64,000 nt of DNA from Shinisaurus crocodilurus (GCA_021292165.1 CM037878.1:620001-684000), one strand, 5' to 3'; counted from the stretch's first letter, positions 31,799-42,976 are shown. A program made the numbers and translations. The notes: generated from the letters alone by a model not told the origin.

Positions 31799-32264
31799 AG
31801 CAACATTCAGCCTACGGGCCAAGTCTGTCCTCTGTCCCAGACGCTCTCTCCTCTGCTCATGGAATATTTCAGTCCGGTTAGATTTTCTGTCTGATCTCAA
31901 TGTCATTTCAACATACGCCCCTAAGAGATTTGTGAGGAGTTGCAAAAGAGAAGCTGCAGAACTGCAATTAATTGGCAAAGTGAACACAGTCTCCACATAC
32001 ACGTTCTCCCCCTTTTGGGGTCAACTTTTTGGGGTTTCCTATTTCTCCCTTGAGGCCCTAGAAAATTTACAGACAGCCATGCGCCATTTTTTGCCTTGCA
32101 CTTCTCAGGATAAGCTCGCTGTGCAGCTCTGTCATCTCCTGGCCTCCCCCCTTTTAACATTCCCCCCCTCCTCAGCCAAAATATATAGACACCCCCCATC
32201 TCCCCCTCCCCCCCTCCCCGTGCAGCTGACCCCATTAGCTCTCACTTGCTGGAGCTTGTGCTGC

Positions 32265-32745
32265 AACAAAGAATTATTTATTATTTTATTTCAAATATCT
32301 CTTGGCCGCCTTTCACAGCAGGAGCCCTCCCAAGGCGGCATGCAACAATAAAACACGTAATAAAAACTGATGCAGTATTAAAAATGATATAAACACAATA
32401 AAAACAGTAAGAACACAATAAAAACAGCAATACAAACAGCAACAACAGCAAACATACTGGGGGAAGGTCAGCTCAGGGCCTTCTTAAAAGCCTGCAGTGA
32501 TGGGGCCTGGTGGACCCCGATGGCAACTCATTCCAGAGGTGTGGAGCCACTGCAGAAAAGGCCCTCTCACGTGTGGTCGCTCAGCTAACTGCTCTCACTG
32601 GTGGGCAAATGAGAAGGGCCTCTCTTGCTGATCTTAAAGTGCAGGCAGGCTGATAGGGGTGAAGGCGGTCCTTTGAGTAATTTGGTCCCAAACGGTTTAG
32701 GGTTTAAAGGTCAAAACCAGCACTTTAAATTGGGCTTGGAACCAT
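32265..32745 (-). mobile_element. L2-type LINE 3' end
   Basis: Antisense A-rich 3' UTR (AATAAAA and AACAGCAA units) followed by GAGCCACTGCAGAAAAGGCC and GGGCCTCTCTTGCTGATC, the coding end of L2-type elements (compare 22800-22950). Abuts a CR1-like LINE. Confidence 0.65.
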
Positions 32746-33480
32746 ATAAGAACATAAGAAGAGCCCTGCTGGATCAGGCCGAGGGTCCATCTCATCCAGC
32801 ATTCTGTTCACACAGTGGCCAACCAGCCGCCCACGGGATCCCACAAGCAGGACATAAGTGCAACAGCACCCTCCCACCCATGTTCCCCAGCGACTGGTGT
32901 GCATAGGCATATTGCCTCTGATATGGGAGGAAGCATATAGCCAATCAGGATTAGTAGCCATGGATAGCCTTTTCCTCCATGAATTTGTCCAATCCCCCTT
33001 TTAAAGCCATCCAGATTGCTGGCCATCACTACATCTTGTGGAAATGAATTCCATAGTTTAACTATGCGCTGTGTGAAGAAGTACCGTACTTCCTTCTATC
33101 TGCCCTGAATCTCCTACCAATCAGCTTCATGGGATGACCCCTTTGGGTCATTTATTTGTTTATTTATTTATTTACTTACTATATTTATACCCCACCTTTT
33201 TTCCTGCAAGGAACCCAAGGCAGCTTACATAATCCTCCTCCTCCTCCTCCTCCTCTCCATTTTATCCTCACAACAACCCTGTGAGGTAGGTTAGGCTGAG
33301 ATTCAGTGACTGGCCCAAAGTCACCCAGTGAGTTCCATGGCTGAGCAGGTTCTTGTATTATGAGGGAGAAAAATGTCTCCCTGTCCACTTTCTGCACACC
33401 ATGAATTATTCTGTACACCTATATCATGTCTCCCTTTATTCACTCTTTTTTCTAAGCTAAGCCCTCCCTCCCTCATGAAC
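32746..33480 (-). mobile_element. CR1-like LINE 3' end, split by a SINE
   Basis: On the minus strand: FLPHNTRTC-type coding (33350-33480), the SINE (33150-33348), GGGGTCATCCCATGAAGCTG, a WNSFPQDVVMASNLDGFKRG-like block, then a non-coding end with GGATCCCGTGGGCGGC-like sequence and a TTCTTATG octamer tail at 32746. It belongs to the CR1 group by its octamer tail and C-terminal block, but is a different subfamily from the ATTCTATG-tailed copies. Shorter copy at 47096-47275. Confidence 0.78.
33150..33348 (-). mobile_element. tRNA-derived SINE, head-truncated, in a CR1-like LINE
   Basis: AT-rich tail, CCT-triplet stretch and GGCCCAAAGTCACCCAGTGA-type body present; the tRNA head is missing. The LINE reads on across it. 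Confidence 0.85.
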
Positions 33481-34571
33481 ACGGATGGAGCACATGGGCA
33501 GACATGGAGCCACCCCTGTTTCCTGGCGTACGCTTCCCCCTTAGGCCCGAGGGCGGGTGGGGGACGGGGTGCTGGCTTACTGGCCGGCCAGCTGGCTGGC
33601 TGTGGGGTCAAGTGCCAGATCTGGCAGGGAGGGCTTTGTTTGCTGGCGAGGAAGCACCGGCTCCTCCGACCAGCTGGTTGCTAATCTCTTCCCAGCGCTG
33701 CCTGCCTGCGCCACTAGTCCCGCTGTCTGTCTGGCCCGCCCGAGTGTTCTGTGTGTGAGGAGTAGGCGTGTCTCTGTTGTTCTGGGTGAGGAGACAGCAG
33801 GGTGTGGCGGCAGCCCGTGTAACTAGCAAGAACATGTTGCTGGAGCCTGCAGGAAAGGGCTGGAACCTTCCATGGATTGTGTCAGCAGCCTGCATTTCCA
33901 GAACACAGTCATAGGCGCACATGTGTGCACACACGTTTAGGGCCTACGTCCCCGTCAGGGATAGGGTGTGCACTGAATGGGGACCTAATCCTGGCACTCG
34001 CCTGGCCGCTGAGTTCAGGGAATGATCTGAAGGCACAGGATGTGGCTTCATTGCTCAAGCCAAAGGGCCTGGCAGGAGCAGAGCCTGGCTGGGCCTGGGA
34101 GATGGTTTGGGAAGGAACCAGGCTGGCGGAACGAGCGGCGCTGAGCTCCTGAGAGGAGTAGCAGGGCAGAGACAGAGCCAAGAAGTGGCGCCCCCGAGGG
34201 CTGTTTTGCTCTGGAGCTGGCCCCTGGCCCTCTCGGCCAGGCCTGGGAGGGAGCATAGGCGCCGCCTTATCGCTGCTGCCCAGCCAAGTTGCCCATCTGC
34301 CCAGGGGTGGGATTCCCTAACTCAAGAGGAGGCCACCGAGGCTCCCAGAATCCAGGCTAGGGTGAGCTGCTCTTAGGCTCGGGGGTGTTCCGGAGCCTGC
34401 TGTGGTCTGTTGCACGGTGCACTTTATACACATAATCTCTTGATTAGAACAAAATCAACGGAAAGATAATTTTCTAAATCTTTACATTACTTTCTGTTGA
34501 CCTAACCCAAGGTTCACTATTGAGACCGCGAGATCATAATAGCAGCCGGGCTGTTCCCACCCTTTAAAATG
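33481..34571. other. Unassigned sequence
   Basis: GC-rich in part; no gene, repeat family or terminal repeat recognised. Confidence 0.35.
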
Positions 34572-35044
34572 ATCATAGAATCATAGAATCATAGAAAAGT
34601 AGAGTTGGAAGGGGCCTACAAGGCCATCGAGTCCAACCCCCTGCTCAATGCAGGAATCCAGGTCAAAGCATCTCTGACAGATGTCTGTCCAGCCGCACCT
34701 TGAATGCCTCCAGAGTGGGAGAGCCCACGACCTCCCTAGGTAGTTAGTTCCATTGTCTTATTGCTCTGACAGTCAGGAAATTTTTCCTGATGTTTAGGTG
34801 GAATCTAGGTTCCTGTAACTTGAGCCCATTATTCCGTGTCCTGCAAACTGGGATGATCGAGAAGAGATCCTGGCCCTCCTCTGTGGGACATCCCTTCAAG
34901 TACTGGAAGAGTGCGATCATATCTCCCCTCAGTCTCCTCTTCTGAAGGCTAAACATGCCCAGTTCTTTCAGTCTCTCCTCATAAGGGCCTTGTTTCCAGT
35001 CCCTTTATCATCCTTGTTGCCCTCCTCTGAACCCTCTCCAGTTC
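34572..35044 (-). pseudogene. CR1 LINE 3' end
   Basis: Antisense: [66 protein letters not shown], then 3' UTR to the ATTCTATG octamer tail at 34572. This is the CR1 ORF2 C-terminus after the RT domain. 5'-truncated. Confidence 0.9.
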
Positions 35045-36013
35045 AGATGAGGGCCCCCCTCCCGCCCCACTTGGCTGCGTCTTCCCTGGCTGGCGGTGGT
35101 GCTCCGGGCCCGGGCCCTCGGGCAGGCAAGGGGCTGCTCCCCACTGCTCTGCCCGGAGCAGGCTGGGAACCAACCTGGACTGCTCTGCGACTGCGTGCAG
35201 CCCTGGGACTCCACCACTGAGCCATGGCCGCTCCCTGGAGTTTGCTGTCCTCCGGATGGCATCCTCAGGTCTGTATTATGGTTTTATGCAGCACTTTGAA
35301 ATTCAAAACATGTGGGGAGAGGGATGTGCAAGCTGGGTGTGAACGTGTGCTTTCTGGGTTGCAGGAAATGTAACACTTCTAAGCGGGTATTTTTACATCA
35401 CTGTCTGGCGAGAGCGGTGGGTGGACATGGCTGTGTTCACTTTTGGGGTTTGCTCAGCACCACACATGGCTGCTTCCAGGCCGGCACCTCCTAGAGCCAA
35501 TAAATCATTGTTCTTTTCCGCCATTCGCCACAGCAGAATCGCACCTGACTTTCTACAATATCTGGGGATATTGTACATTTTCCTCATGTACATTTGTTTA
35601 TCTATTAAAATTATTTATAGACTGCCTTTCGTCATATAATATAACAAAGTGGTCTACAAAATAAGACCAGTACAACCACAATAAAACATACAGCAGATAT
35701 CCAGTGTGCCCAGTGCGGCTCGTGATGGGCACAGCTGTGCTCCAGCTGGTTGGGGAACTGCAGGCAACACCCTTTCCACAGAAAATATTCCCCACAATCT
35801 GAGGCTGCTGCCAACTGACCAGTGTTATTCTGGGATTGAGTTGACCCCTGGTCATTATGCTTACCGGTATATGCCTGACATCTTGTTAGGACTCCTGGCC
35901 CAGGAGAGTTTCTCAGTGTGAGCTACAGTTTGGGAGATAAAGCATACTCGAAAGTCACCAGCACTGGGAGAAGGTGACCTCTCCCCAGCTAAGGGAGGGG
36001 CTGATGTAAAAGT
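35045..36013. other. Mostly unassigned; LINE 3' UTR-like part at 35590-35835
   Basis: 35590-35835 reads antisense like an L2-type 3' UTR (GACTGCCTTTCGTCATATAA, ACAATAAAACATACAGC). The rest is not recognised. Confidence 0.4.
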
Positions 36014-36038
36014 TGTGTGTGTGTGTGCGCGTGTGCAT

Positions 36039-36080
<42 letters not shown>
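36014..36080. repeat. Self-complementary GT/GC/CA microsatellite
   Basis: GT units, a GCGCGTGTGCATGC centre and about 20 CA units. Same design as 29341-29400. Confidence 0.9.
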
Positions 36081-36083
<3 letters not shown>

Positions 36084-36974
36084 ACAAAAATGCCACAGGT
36101 CTCCAGTGCTCGCTGCTCCAAAGGAAACCAGGTGGTTGCCCCCTGAATTTCTCCCTGAACAAGGCAACGGGGAGCAGCAGACTCACAGAGCCAAGAGGCC
36201 GGCTTTTAAGTGTATGGCCTTATTTGCCTCTGGGAGAGCCAGGGATCTTGTCTCCATCGAGAGAGCGGAAACGGAAGACTCCCCCATTCCACTGGAATGT
36301 GCAGTCTTGGCGCACTTCCTTTCCCATCCTGCACTGCTGCTGTGCAGGCACTCCTGCCAATACACGTTGCTTATTTGGCTGCCTTGTGCACCATCCATGA
36401 GTCTGCAAAGGAAAGATTCAGGATTTCCTGTTTTGACAGAGATATTCCAGGCTCTCTGTTACTGGGAGGAAAAAACATAGCCAGGTCTGGAGCTTTCATA
36501 GCGTGGATATTCCTTTCCTGGCCCGCCATCGTAGCTCTCTGCCCTCTCCTCAATTGCTCTGCTCCTCCGAGAGACACTCACTGGGCATCAGGGCCGCCAT
36601 GGGCAGCCACCCAGAGGTTTGGAGTGGAGGCCGCAACCCACCCCGCCTTGCTAGCTAGCTCTTTGTCTTTGTCGAGGGCTAGATGAGCAGCAAGGAGCAG
36701 AGGCCAGCCAGGGGCCTCTCTGCTGGGAAGGGGCAAGGGGCAAGAGCTGAAAGGGGCACATGGGCTGTGCTGCTGGGACTGTGCTGTGTGTGCTAAAGCT
36801 TTGGCCCTTGGGTGACCGGGCAATAGGACAAGTGAGGGTGCTGTGCCCCCCCCCGGGTGCCATCTTAGCACACCGGCTCTGCTCAGGGCACACCACCTAG
36901 TGCCCCCCCCCCCCGTGCAACCGACACCCTCCTTGAGCAGGGGTAGTGGCGATGGTGCTGGTGGGGGATGCCAC
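36081..36974. other. Unassigned sequence
   Basis: No gene or repeat recognised; two poly-C runs near 36850 and 36905. Confidence 0.35.
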
Positions 36975-36982
36975 GTCTCTCC

Positions 36983-37665
36983 CAGGGCCGGATTAAGAGC
37001 ATTATGGGCCTGGTGCTGAGGATTTTGGTGGGCCTTTTTATGGAAATAAATAAAATGAAGACGCAATTTTATATTAAAACAAATTAAATATTTTAATTAC
37101 CATTAAAGTGCCAAAACTCAAAAACTCCTGCAGCTCATCAGTAAGGGTCTTTCCAATTTCCCCCAAATTTATTTATTAAAAAAGAAAAAGCAGCCACAAC
37201 AAAAAGCCAGGAAGCTTTGCTTGACCAAGAATAATTGTGTTGTTCTTGTTGCTTTGTTTCGTTTTCGTTTTTGTTTTTTTTGTTAAACTAGCATTTGAAC
37301 AATTGAGCTGCGAATCAGAAAGATCTTTTGCTCGAGGCTGGAGAGAGAGGTCCCTTCTAAATCTGAATATTACAGACCCTAGCAAGCCCCCATGTGCTTC
37401 AAAGAAATGTAGTAACAGTGATTGAAATGCAAAAACCTACCGAAATGCTAATTTGAGAACAACAGTTCTTGCTAGGTCTTGCCTCAAGCCTGTAATGCAG
37501 ATGTGCTTAGAACACCTTTCTAATCTTGAAAAAATCATTAATTATGCTGAATGATAACGATCAGAGCTAACTCAAATCGTGCTGCGTGTCCCTATATTGT
37601 GGGCCTATTGTCTGTTATGGGCCTGGAGCGGCCGCTCCAATCACCCCTATGTTAATCCAGCCCTG
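36983..37665. mobile_element. Non-autonomous hAT element, 683 bp
   Basis: Ends CAGGGCCGGATTAA and (reversed) CAGGGCTGGATTAA, with the exact 8 bp duplication GTCTCTCC at 36975-36982 and 37666-37673. AT-rich interior; short frames are not recognisable as transposase. Confidence 0.92.
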
Positions 37666-37673
37666 GTCTCTCC

Positions 37674-38011
37674 CCGGGACTGGAGCATCTGTGGCCATCA
37701 CCAAGCTGCTTCACCCACCGGCCACTGTTCTCTCTCCCCAGAAACAAGGGCCAAGCCAGACAAGTTTTTCCATTTCTGCAGAGTAACAAAGGAAGAGACA
37801 GGCCACAAGCTGGTGCTTGAAAGTGGTAATTTTATTTTGTGCAGAGTGTGTGAGGCCAAAGGTCAAAGGATTTTCGTGTGTCTTATTCTGCTGCTAAACC
37901 GAAAACAACTCATCAGTACAGATCTCAGGTGATTGTGCCACTACCTGGTGATGGATGCTTCAAAAATCATACACAGGCAGCGATTTAGTGTGTGTGAGCG
38001 CGTGCGTGCGT
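37674..38011. other. Unassigned sequence
   Basis: Nothing recognised beyond a short GTGC-rich stretch before the SINE. Confidence 0.35.
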
Positions 38012-38047
38012 GCCAGTGTGGTGCAGTGGTTAGAATGTTGGACTCAG
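38012..38047 (+). mobile_element. tRNA-SINE head, left part of a split SINE
   Basis: GCCAGTGTGGTGCAGTGGTT with the A-box region, then ATGTTGGACTCAGAG. The SINE resumes at 39320 with CAGACTGGGGAGACGGGGGT and runs to GACTCCCAGACTAATC near 39420. The 1.27 kb between is an insertion. Confidence 0.75.
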
Positions 38048-39319
38048 AGCCTCGGTTTGCACTACATGACCACCCATCGTGGGTTGCTACCCACAGTGGG
38101 TTGTCAATCATGTTGTGCAAACCTGGGCCAGTTTCCCCAGGGTGGCTTGTCTGTGGGCAAGAAGCCACCCCAACAACCCATGGGCTGTCACTAGGGGTTG
38201 TTTTACTCACGAGGGGTTGTTGTGTCATCCAAACCTGAGCAACTGACTCCATTGTGGGTACAGGAAATTGGCTAATGAATCCCTTGACAAGACCTCTTGG
38301 TTGCTCGGGAAAGTGCAAAGGTGCTCCCCCCACCCCCTTTTCTGGGGAAAAGGAGTTTTGACAGCTAGCTGTCAAAACTCCGGGTCCCCTTTAAAAGGGT
38401 TTTTTGACACAGCAGTGGGTTTTTTTGGCTGGGACATATGGCTGTATATGTCCCAGTCCAATCCCCCTCCCCCATTGCCCTGTTATAACCCACTTTTAAA
38501 GTCGACCCAGAATTTTGACAGCTAGCTGTCAAAACTCATTTTCCCAAGAAAAAGTGGGGCGATGCACTTTTGCACTTTTCCGAGCACCTAGAGGCTCAGG
38601 AAAAAGTGCAAAATGTGCACCAGCATGTTGACTACCAGGGAAGGGAAAAAAAGATGTTACTGCAAAGGGGGTGTAAATCACACCACCCCCTTTTTGTGAG
38701 CAAAGATCACTTGTGCCTTTGGTTTAACTTGACAGCTCGCCTTCTGACAGCTTTCAAGAGAAACCAAGGGGCGGGGGAAACAATTTGGAGCCTCTTCTGC
38801 ACCTTGGCAGCAGGCAGCCCCCTGGACATTGCCCTGGCTGAGGCTTCAAATGCCTGCACATGCACAACCGTGAAGGTTCGCAGTTGCTAAAGTGTGATTT
38901 AAACAGTTTTTTAATTAAAAAAATAATGTGGGCTTTTGCACAATTTTTTTTGCAGTTTTTTAAAAAAACTTTCTGCCAGCCACAGACAGCCCCTCCAAGG
39001 TACTGCTTGGACAATTTGAAGGGGCTGTCAAAATGGGGACTGAAAAGCTGGACTTTGTGATCTCGGGGGAGGGGGGGGAAGCATGAAAGGAAAAAAAGCT
39101 GCAGCAAGCCGAAAATGGCTTGCAATTGTGGCAGGGCGGGAAGGGGGAGGCAACTCGGTCCTCCCACGGTGTTCCCAGGGGAGAAGGGGGAAGGAGGGGC
39201 CGGGCCCACAACCCACAGTGAGCTCCATCATCTCTTGGGCTCACTGCGGGTCGTTCGCATGACAACCAACCCACCGTGGCTTATTGCCAGGGTGGGTTAG
39301 CATGACATGTGAACGCGCC
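38048..39319. mobile_element. Foldback-type element, copy 2, inserted in a SINE
   Basis: The first ~65 bases (GGTTTGCACTACATGACC...) and the last ~65 (reversed: CGTTCACATGTCATGCTAAC...) are imperfect inverted repeats sharing a CCCAC(A/C)GTGGGTTG-type core. The interior has two near-identical palindromes (38352-38381, 38513-38534), a ~19-base stem (38563-38581/38599-38618), T/A-rich and G/C-rich parts, and no coding. Its right half is similar throughout to 63205-63650 read in reverse. The flanks CAGAG/CAGAC may be a 4-5 bp duplication. Superfamily unknown. Confidence 0.7.
38352..38381. repeat. Perfect 30 bp palindrome in the foldback element
   Basis: Centre GACAGCTAGCTGTC. The core 22 bp recur exactly at 38513-38534. 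Confidence 0.95.
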
Positions 39320-39420
39320 CAGACTGGGGAGACGGGGGTTCACGTCACCACGCGGCGATGAAGCTGTGACTGGTGACTCTGGGCCAGTCACTGACTCCCA
39401 GACTAATCTACCTCACCATG
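39320..39420 (+). mobile_element. Right part of the split tRNA-SINE
   Basis: B-box-like GGGGGTTCACG and the GACTCTGGGCCAGTCACTGA body. The tail is missing beyond CTACCTCAC. Confidence 0.75.
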
Positions 39421-39699
39421 GAACATGTGTAACCCTTGAAAGGAACAAGTGACTCTGACCACGTGCAAAGCTCGTCTCCCTCAGCGCTAGGGAACCACAG
39501 CCTGACCCATACCTCTGCTGGTAGACGCAGGTCACCCAGACTGGGGGGGAGCAGTCTCCAGGCGTGCTGCCGGCCGGGGCGGTTTCTATGAACTGACCAC
39601 TGGCTGTGGTCATCATGGGCGTCTTGGTGGCTTTGGCCATCCGTTTGTGGCACCTAGTGCCAGATACATGGAAGCAGAGAGGCAGAGCTTCCATGCCGT

Positions 39700-40522
39700 T
39701 GTCACAGGTTGTCACGGGATAGCTTGGCCAGAAAGACACTCCTTTATAAATCAAACTGTGGAGAAAGCCCAACACAAGTCTGCACACACACACACAGTCG
39801 TCGCCCAAGGGAGGGGGGCGAGGAAGGGGGGATGAAGTCACAGGGGAAATAGCCAGACAGACCGTCATCCCCAACAAAGAAGAGTCTCGGTGGAGATCCA
39901 CAAAACCCAGGAAGGACCATCAAGAAACCATCAAACTATCAGGGCAGTCTCAAAGAGCTGTGAAGTACCAGTACGTCACCTTCCTCCCGGGCAGGAATAA
40001 ACCCACCTGATGCAAAGGGGCAGGCATAAGCCCCCACCTGACCTGGAGGGTGGGGAGAGCAGGAACTCAGGGGTAGAAAACCCCTCTCCCTTCCGGTAAA
40101 GGGTTGTTGGGAACCAGGGTACATCGGGGCCAGATTCGTCCTCCAAGCGGCAGCCCGAGTAAGCCATTCTCATCCCCGGATCGGCCTACCCGGAGCCAGG
40201 CTGAAACTGACTAGCGTAAAGTCTCTGATCTGAGGTAATTGACCAGATTCAATCCGCTAGTCTAGGAGCCTGTTCATTGAGTAACGCAGGGGTCAACTAA
40301 GGTTGTGTTGACATTGTAGTATTCCTGGAAAGCTGTTAGTTCCGCTCTGTGTTTTGTGTAAACAAATAAAAGCCTTATTTGGTCATTTAAAGGTCTTCGG
40401 TTTCCTCTTGTGCGCAAAAGCCTCTCAGGTGGTCGCCAGCGCTCATACGGGCTGTAACTCAGTGCCGGTTAACCCGTTAAGCGCCGAACTCACGCAAAGG
40501 ATCCTGCTAGTGATCCTTCACA
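39700..40522 (+). mobile_element. LTR (family with second copy at 41889-42720)
   Basis: About 823 bp from TGTCACAGG to CCTTCACA, with AATAAA at 40365-40370. The opposite-strand sequence at 41889-42720 matches it along its length (for example CGCTTAACGGGTTAACCGGC). No target duplication could be confirmed, so the ends are approximate. Probably a solo LTR. Confidence 0.72.
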
Positions 40523-40697
40523 CAAACACACAACCCACAAGACCCGCCCGGAGGAGGGGCTCTGCCCAACTCCCTTTCAATTGCCTGACGTTGCTTGCAA
40601 ACACGTCCCCAAGCGCTAAACCTTTTTGACATGCATCATGCTCTTCTGAGGAAATCCACCCCAGTTCTGCTCGACATTGCTCTGTGGCCACCCCTCC

Positions 40698-40730
<33 letters not shown>

Positions 40731-41130
40731 CCCTGCTTCCTTTCATCATATCCCATTTGGTTCCTAGTCCAGCAAGTTGCTCTGAAGCCTTCACAGGAGA
40801 CACCACAGAGATGGGGATGTTGCACATGGCCGGGCCGGCAGTGTTGTGCAATTTTCTGCAGCAAGCCAAAGAAAACAAGCCAGTGGGGTTTTTGCAATTG
40901 CCAAAGAGGCTCTGCCACAGCAGCAGCCTTTGCCCTTTGCTTCTCCGTAGTAGAATTGCTTGAGGGAGGGAGGGGGAGCCTTGGAGTCGAGGGAACAGAT
41001 CTGCAGATGGCTCTCAACAGAAGCTCAACGTTTGCGCCTGGAGCCTTCGTCGCTCGCTCGCTCGCTGCCTCTCACTCTTCTGCAGGGGCTGCAGGGAAAG
41101 TGTGGATCCATCCAGGCTCCGTGTGTGTGA
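40523..41130. other. Unassigned sequence with a CA microsatellite (40698-40728)
   Basis: Left flank of the Penelope-like element. A short CGCT-repeat is seen at 41050-41068. Confidence 0.45.
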
Positions 41131-41393
41131 CTGTGTGTTTCACAAGTAGTGCAGACAGACTGGAGAGAGAGCACGCATCTCAAGGTGCTGGAAAATATAC
41201 TTTTATTTTCAATAAAGCCCAACGTGTTTTGGCCCTGATATTTTTAGGGGCCTTCTTCAGGAGCTATAAAAGAGATAATACACAAAATTAAATTTCTTAA
41301 AATGAACGATAAACAACAGCAAATAAATTCAGTCCAAATTGCATACACCTTTGTACTTACCAAGGGAATGTCACTAAAGAAAAAAGCCTCCGT

Positions 41394-41627
41394 TTTATTT
41401 ATTTTATTTAGGTATATCCCACTTTTTTTCCTGCAAGGAACCCAAGGTGGCTTTCATAATCCTCATCCTCCTCTCGATTTTATCCTCACAACAACCCTGT
41501 GAGGTAGGTTAGGCTGAGAGTCAGTGACTGGCCCAAAGTCACCCAGTGAGTTTCATGGCCGAGCGGGGACTAGAACCCAGATCTCCCGAGTCCCAGTCCA
41601 ACACTCTCACCACTACGCCACACTGGC
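41394..41627 (-). mobile_element. tRNA-derived SINE in the Penelope-like element
   Basis: Complete: AT-rich tail, CCT stretch, GGCCCAAAGTCACCCAGTGA body and tRNA head ending CGCCACACTGG. Confidence 0.88.
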
Positions 41628-41629
41628 TC

Positions 41630-41888
41630 TCTTTTTTATGTTAGAAAAACAAGGATCCTCAAGAAAAGGATAGGGGAACATCTTTGCAACATCTGAGACA
41701 AGAAATTGGATGCCCCACTAGTAAGTTATTTTACAGAAAATAATTATATTGTGTTGGATTTGAGGTTCTGGGCAATAGAATATCTAAACAAAGAAAGTGA
41801 TGTCCCCCATAGAGAACGGAAATGGAGTGGATTCTAAGGCTAAAAACTTTGGCCCCACAAGGCCTTGATGAGGAACCAGATTTCTTTC
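41630..41888 (+). pseudogene. GIY-YIG endonuclease remnant of the Penelope-like element
   Basis: Encodes a decayed RIGEHLCNI, a linker (APLVSYFTENN) and RFWAIEYLNKE, then WILRLKTLAPQGLDEEPDFF at 41828-41887. The last block matches the WI.RL..L.PQGLNEE signature at the end of Penelope endonucleases as I know it. Stops and a frame change separate the blocks, so it is not functional. The LTR at 41889 interrupts it immediately downstream. Confidence 0.75.
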
Positions 41889-42720
41889 TGTGAAGGACCA
41901 GCACCCGGGTCCTATGCGTGAGTTCGGCGCTTAACGGGTTAACCGGCACTGAGTTACAGCCCGTACAAGCAGGTGAAACCGACTAGGAGGTTTGCGAACA
42001 CAAGAGGAAACCGCAGCCCTTTAAATGGCCAAATAAGGCTTTATTTATTTACACAAGATACGGAGCGGAACTAACAGCTTTCTAGGAATACTATAATGTC
42101 AACACAACCTCAGTTGACCTCTGCGTTTATCAATGAAACAGGCTCCCAGGCTAGCGCATTGGGATTAGTCAGTTACCTTAGACTAAAGACTTTACGCTAG
42201 TCAATGTCAGCCTGGCTCCGGGTCGGCCGATCCGGGGATGGGAACAGCTTTCTCCAGCCGCCGCTTGGAGGATGAACCTTGTTCCAAAGCACCCTGTGTT
42301 CCCAACAACAACTCACAGGAAGGGAGAGGGGTTTTCTACCCGAGTTTCCCGCTCTCCCCACCCTCCAGGTCAGGTGGGGGCTTATGCCTGCCCCTTCGTA
42401 TCAGGTGGGCTTATTCCTGCCCGGGAAGAAGGTGACGTACTGGGTAATTTACAGCTCTTTGAGACTGCCCTGATAGTTTGATGGTCTTGATGGTCCTTTC
42501 CTGGGTTTTGTGGAATTCAACCGAGACTCTCCATTGTTGGGATGCCGGGTCCGTCTGGCTGCTTCCCTGTAACCCAATCTCCCTTCCTCGCCCCCCTCCC
42601 CCTTGGAAGGAGACTGGTGTGTGCGTGTGCATGTATACTCGTGTCAGGCTTTCTCCACACTTTCGTCTACTGTAATTGAGGCTTTTGTCTTTGGTGATAC
42701 TCTCGAGGTTTTCCTGTGCA
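41889..42720 (-). mobile_element. LTR, opposite-strand copy, nested in the Penelope-like element
   Basis: Reverse-complement relative of 39700-40522. Read in reverse it ends CCTTCACA at 41889 and begins TGCACAGG at 42720; antisense TTTATTT at about 42041 marks the polyadenylation region. The sequence is diverged from its partner, so the two LTRs are separate insertions, not the two ends of one provirus. Confidence 0.72.
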
Positions 42721-42726
42721 GTTAGA

Positions 42727-42976
42727 TTATTTATTTATTTATTTATTTATTATATTTATACCCTGCCTTTTTTCCTGAAAGGAACCCAAGGCGGCTTACA
42801 TAACCCTCCTCCTCCTCCTCCTCTCCATCTTATCCTCACAACAACCCTGTGAGGTAGGTTAGGCTGAGAGTCAGTGACTGGCCCAAAGTCACCCAGTGAG
42901 TTTCATGGCCGAGCGGGGACTAGAACCCGGATCTCCCAAGCCCCAGTCCAACACTCTCACCACTGCGCCACACTGG
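42727..42976 (-). mobile_element. tRNA-derived SINE
   Basis: Complete copy with an expanded CCT stretch; it lies directly beside the end of the LTR. Confidence 0.88.
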
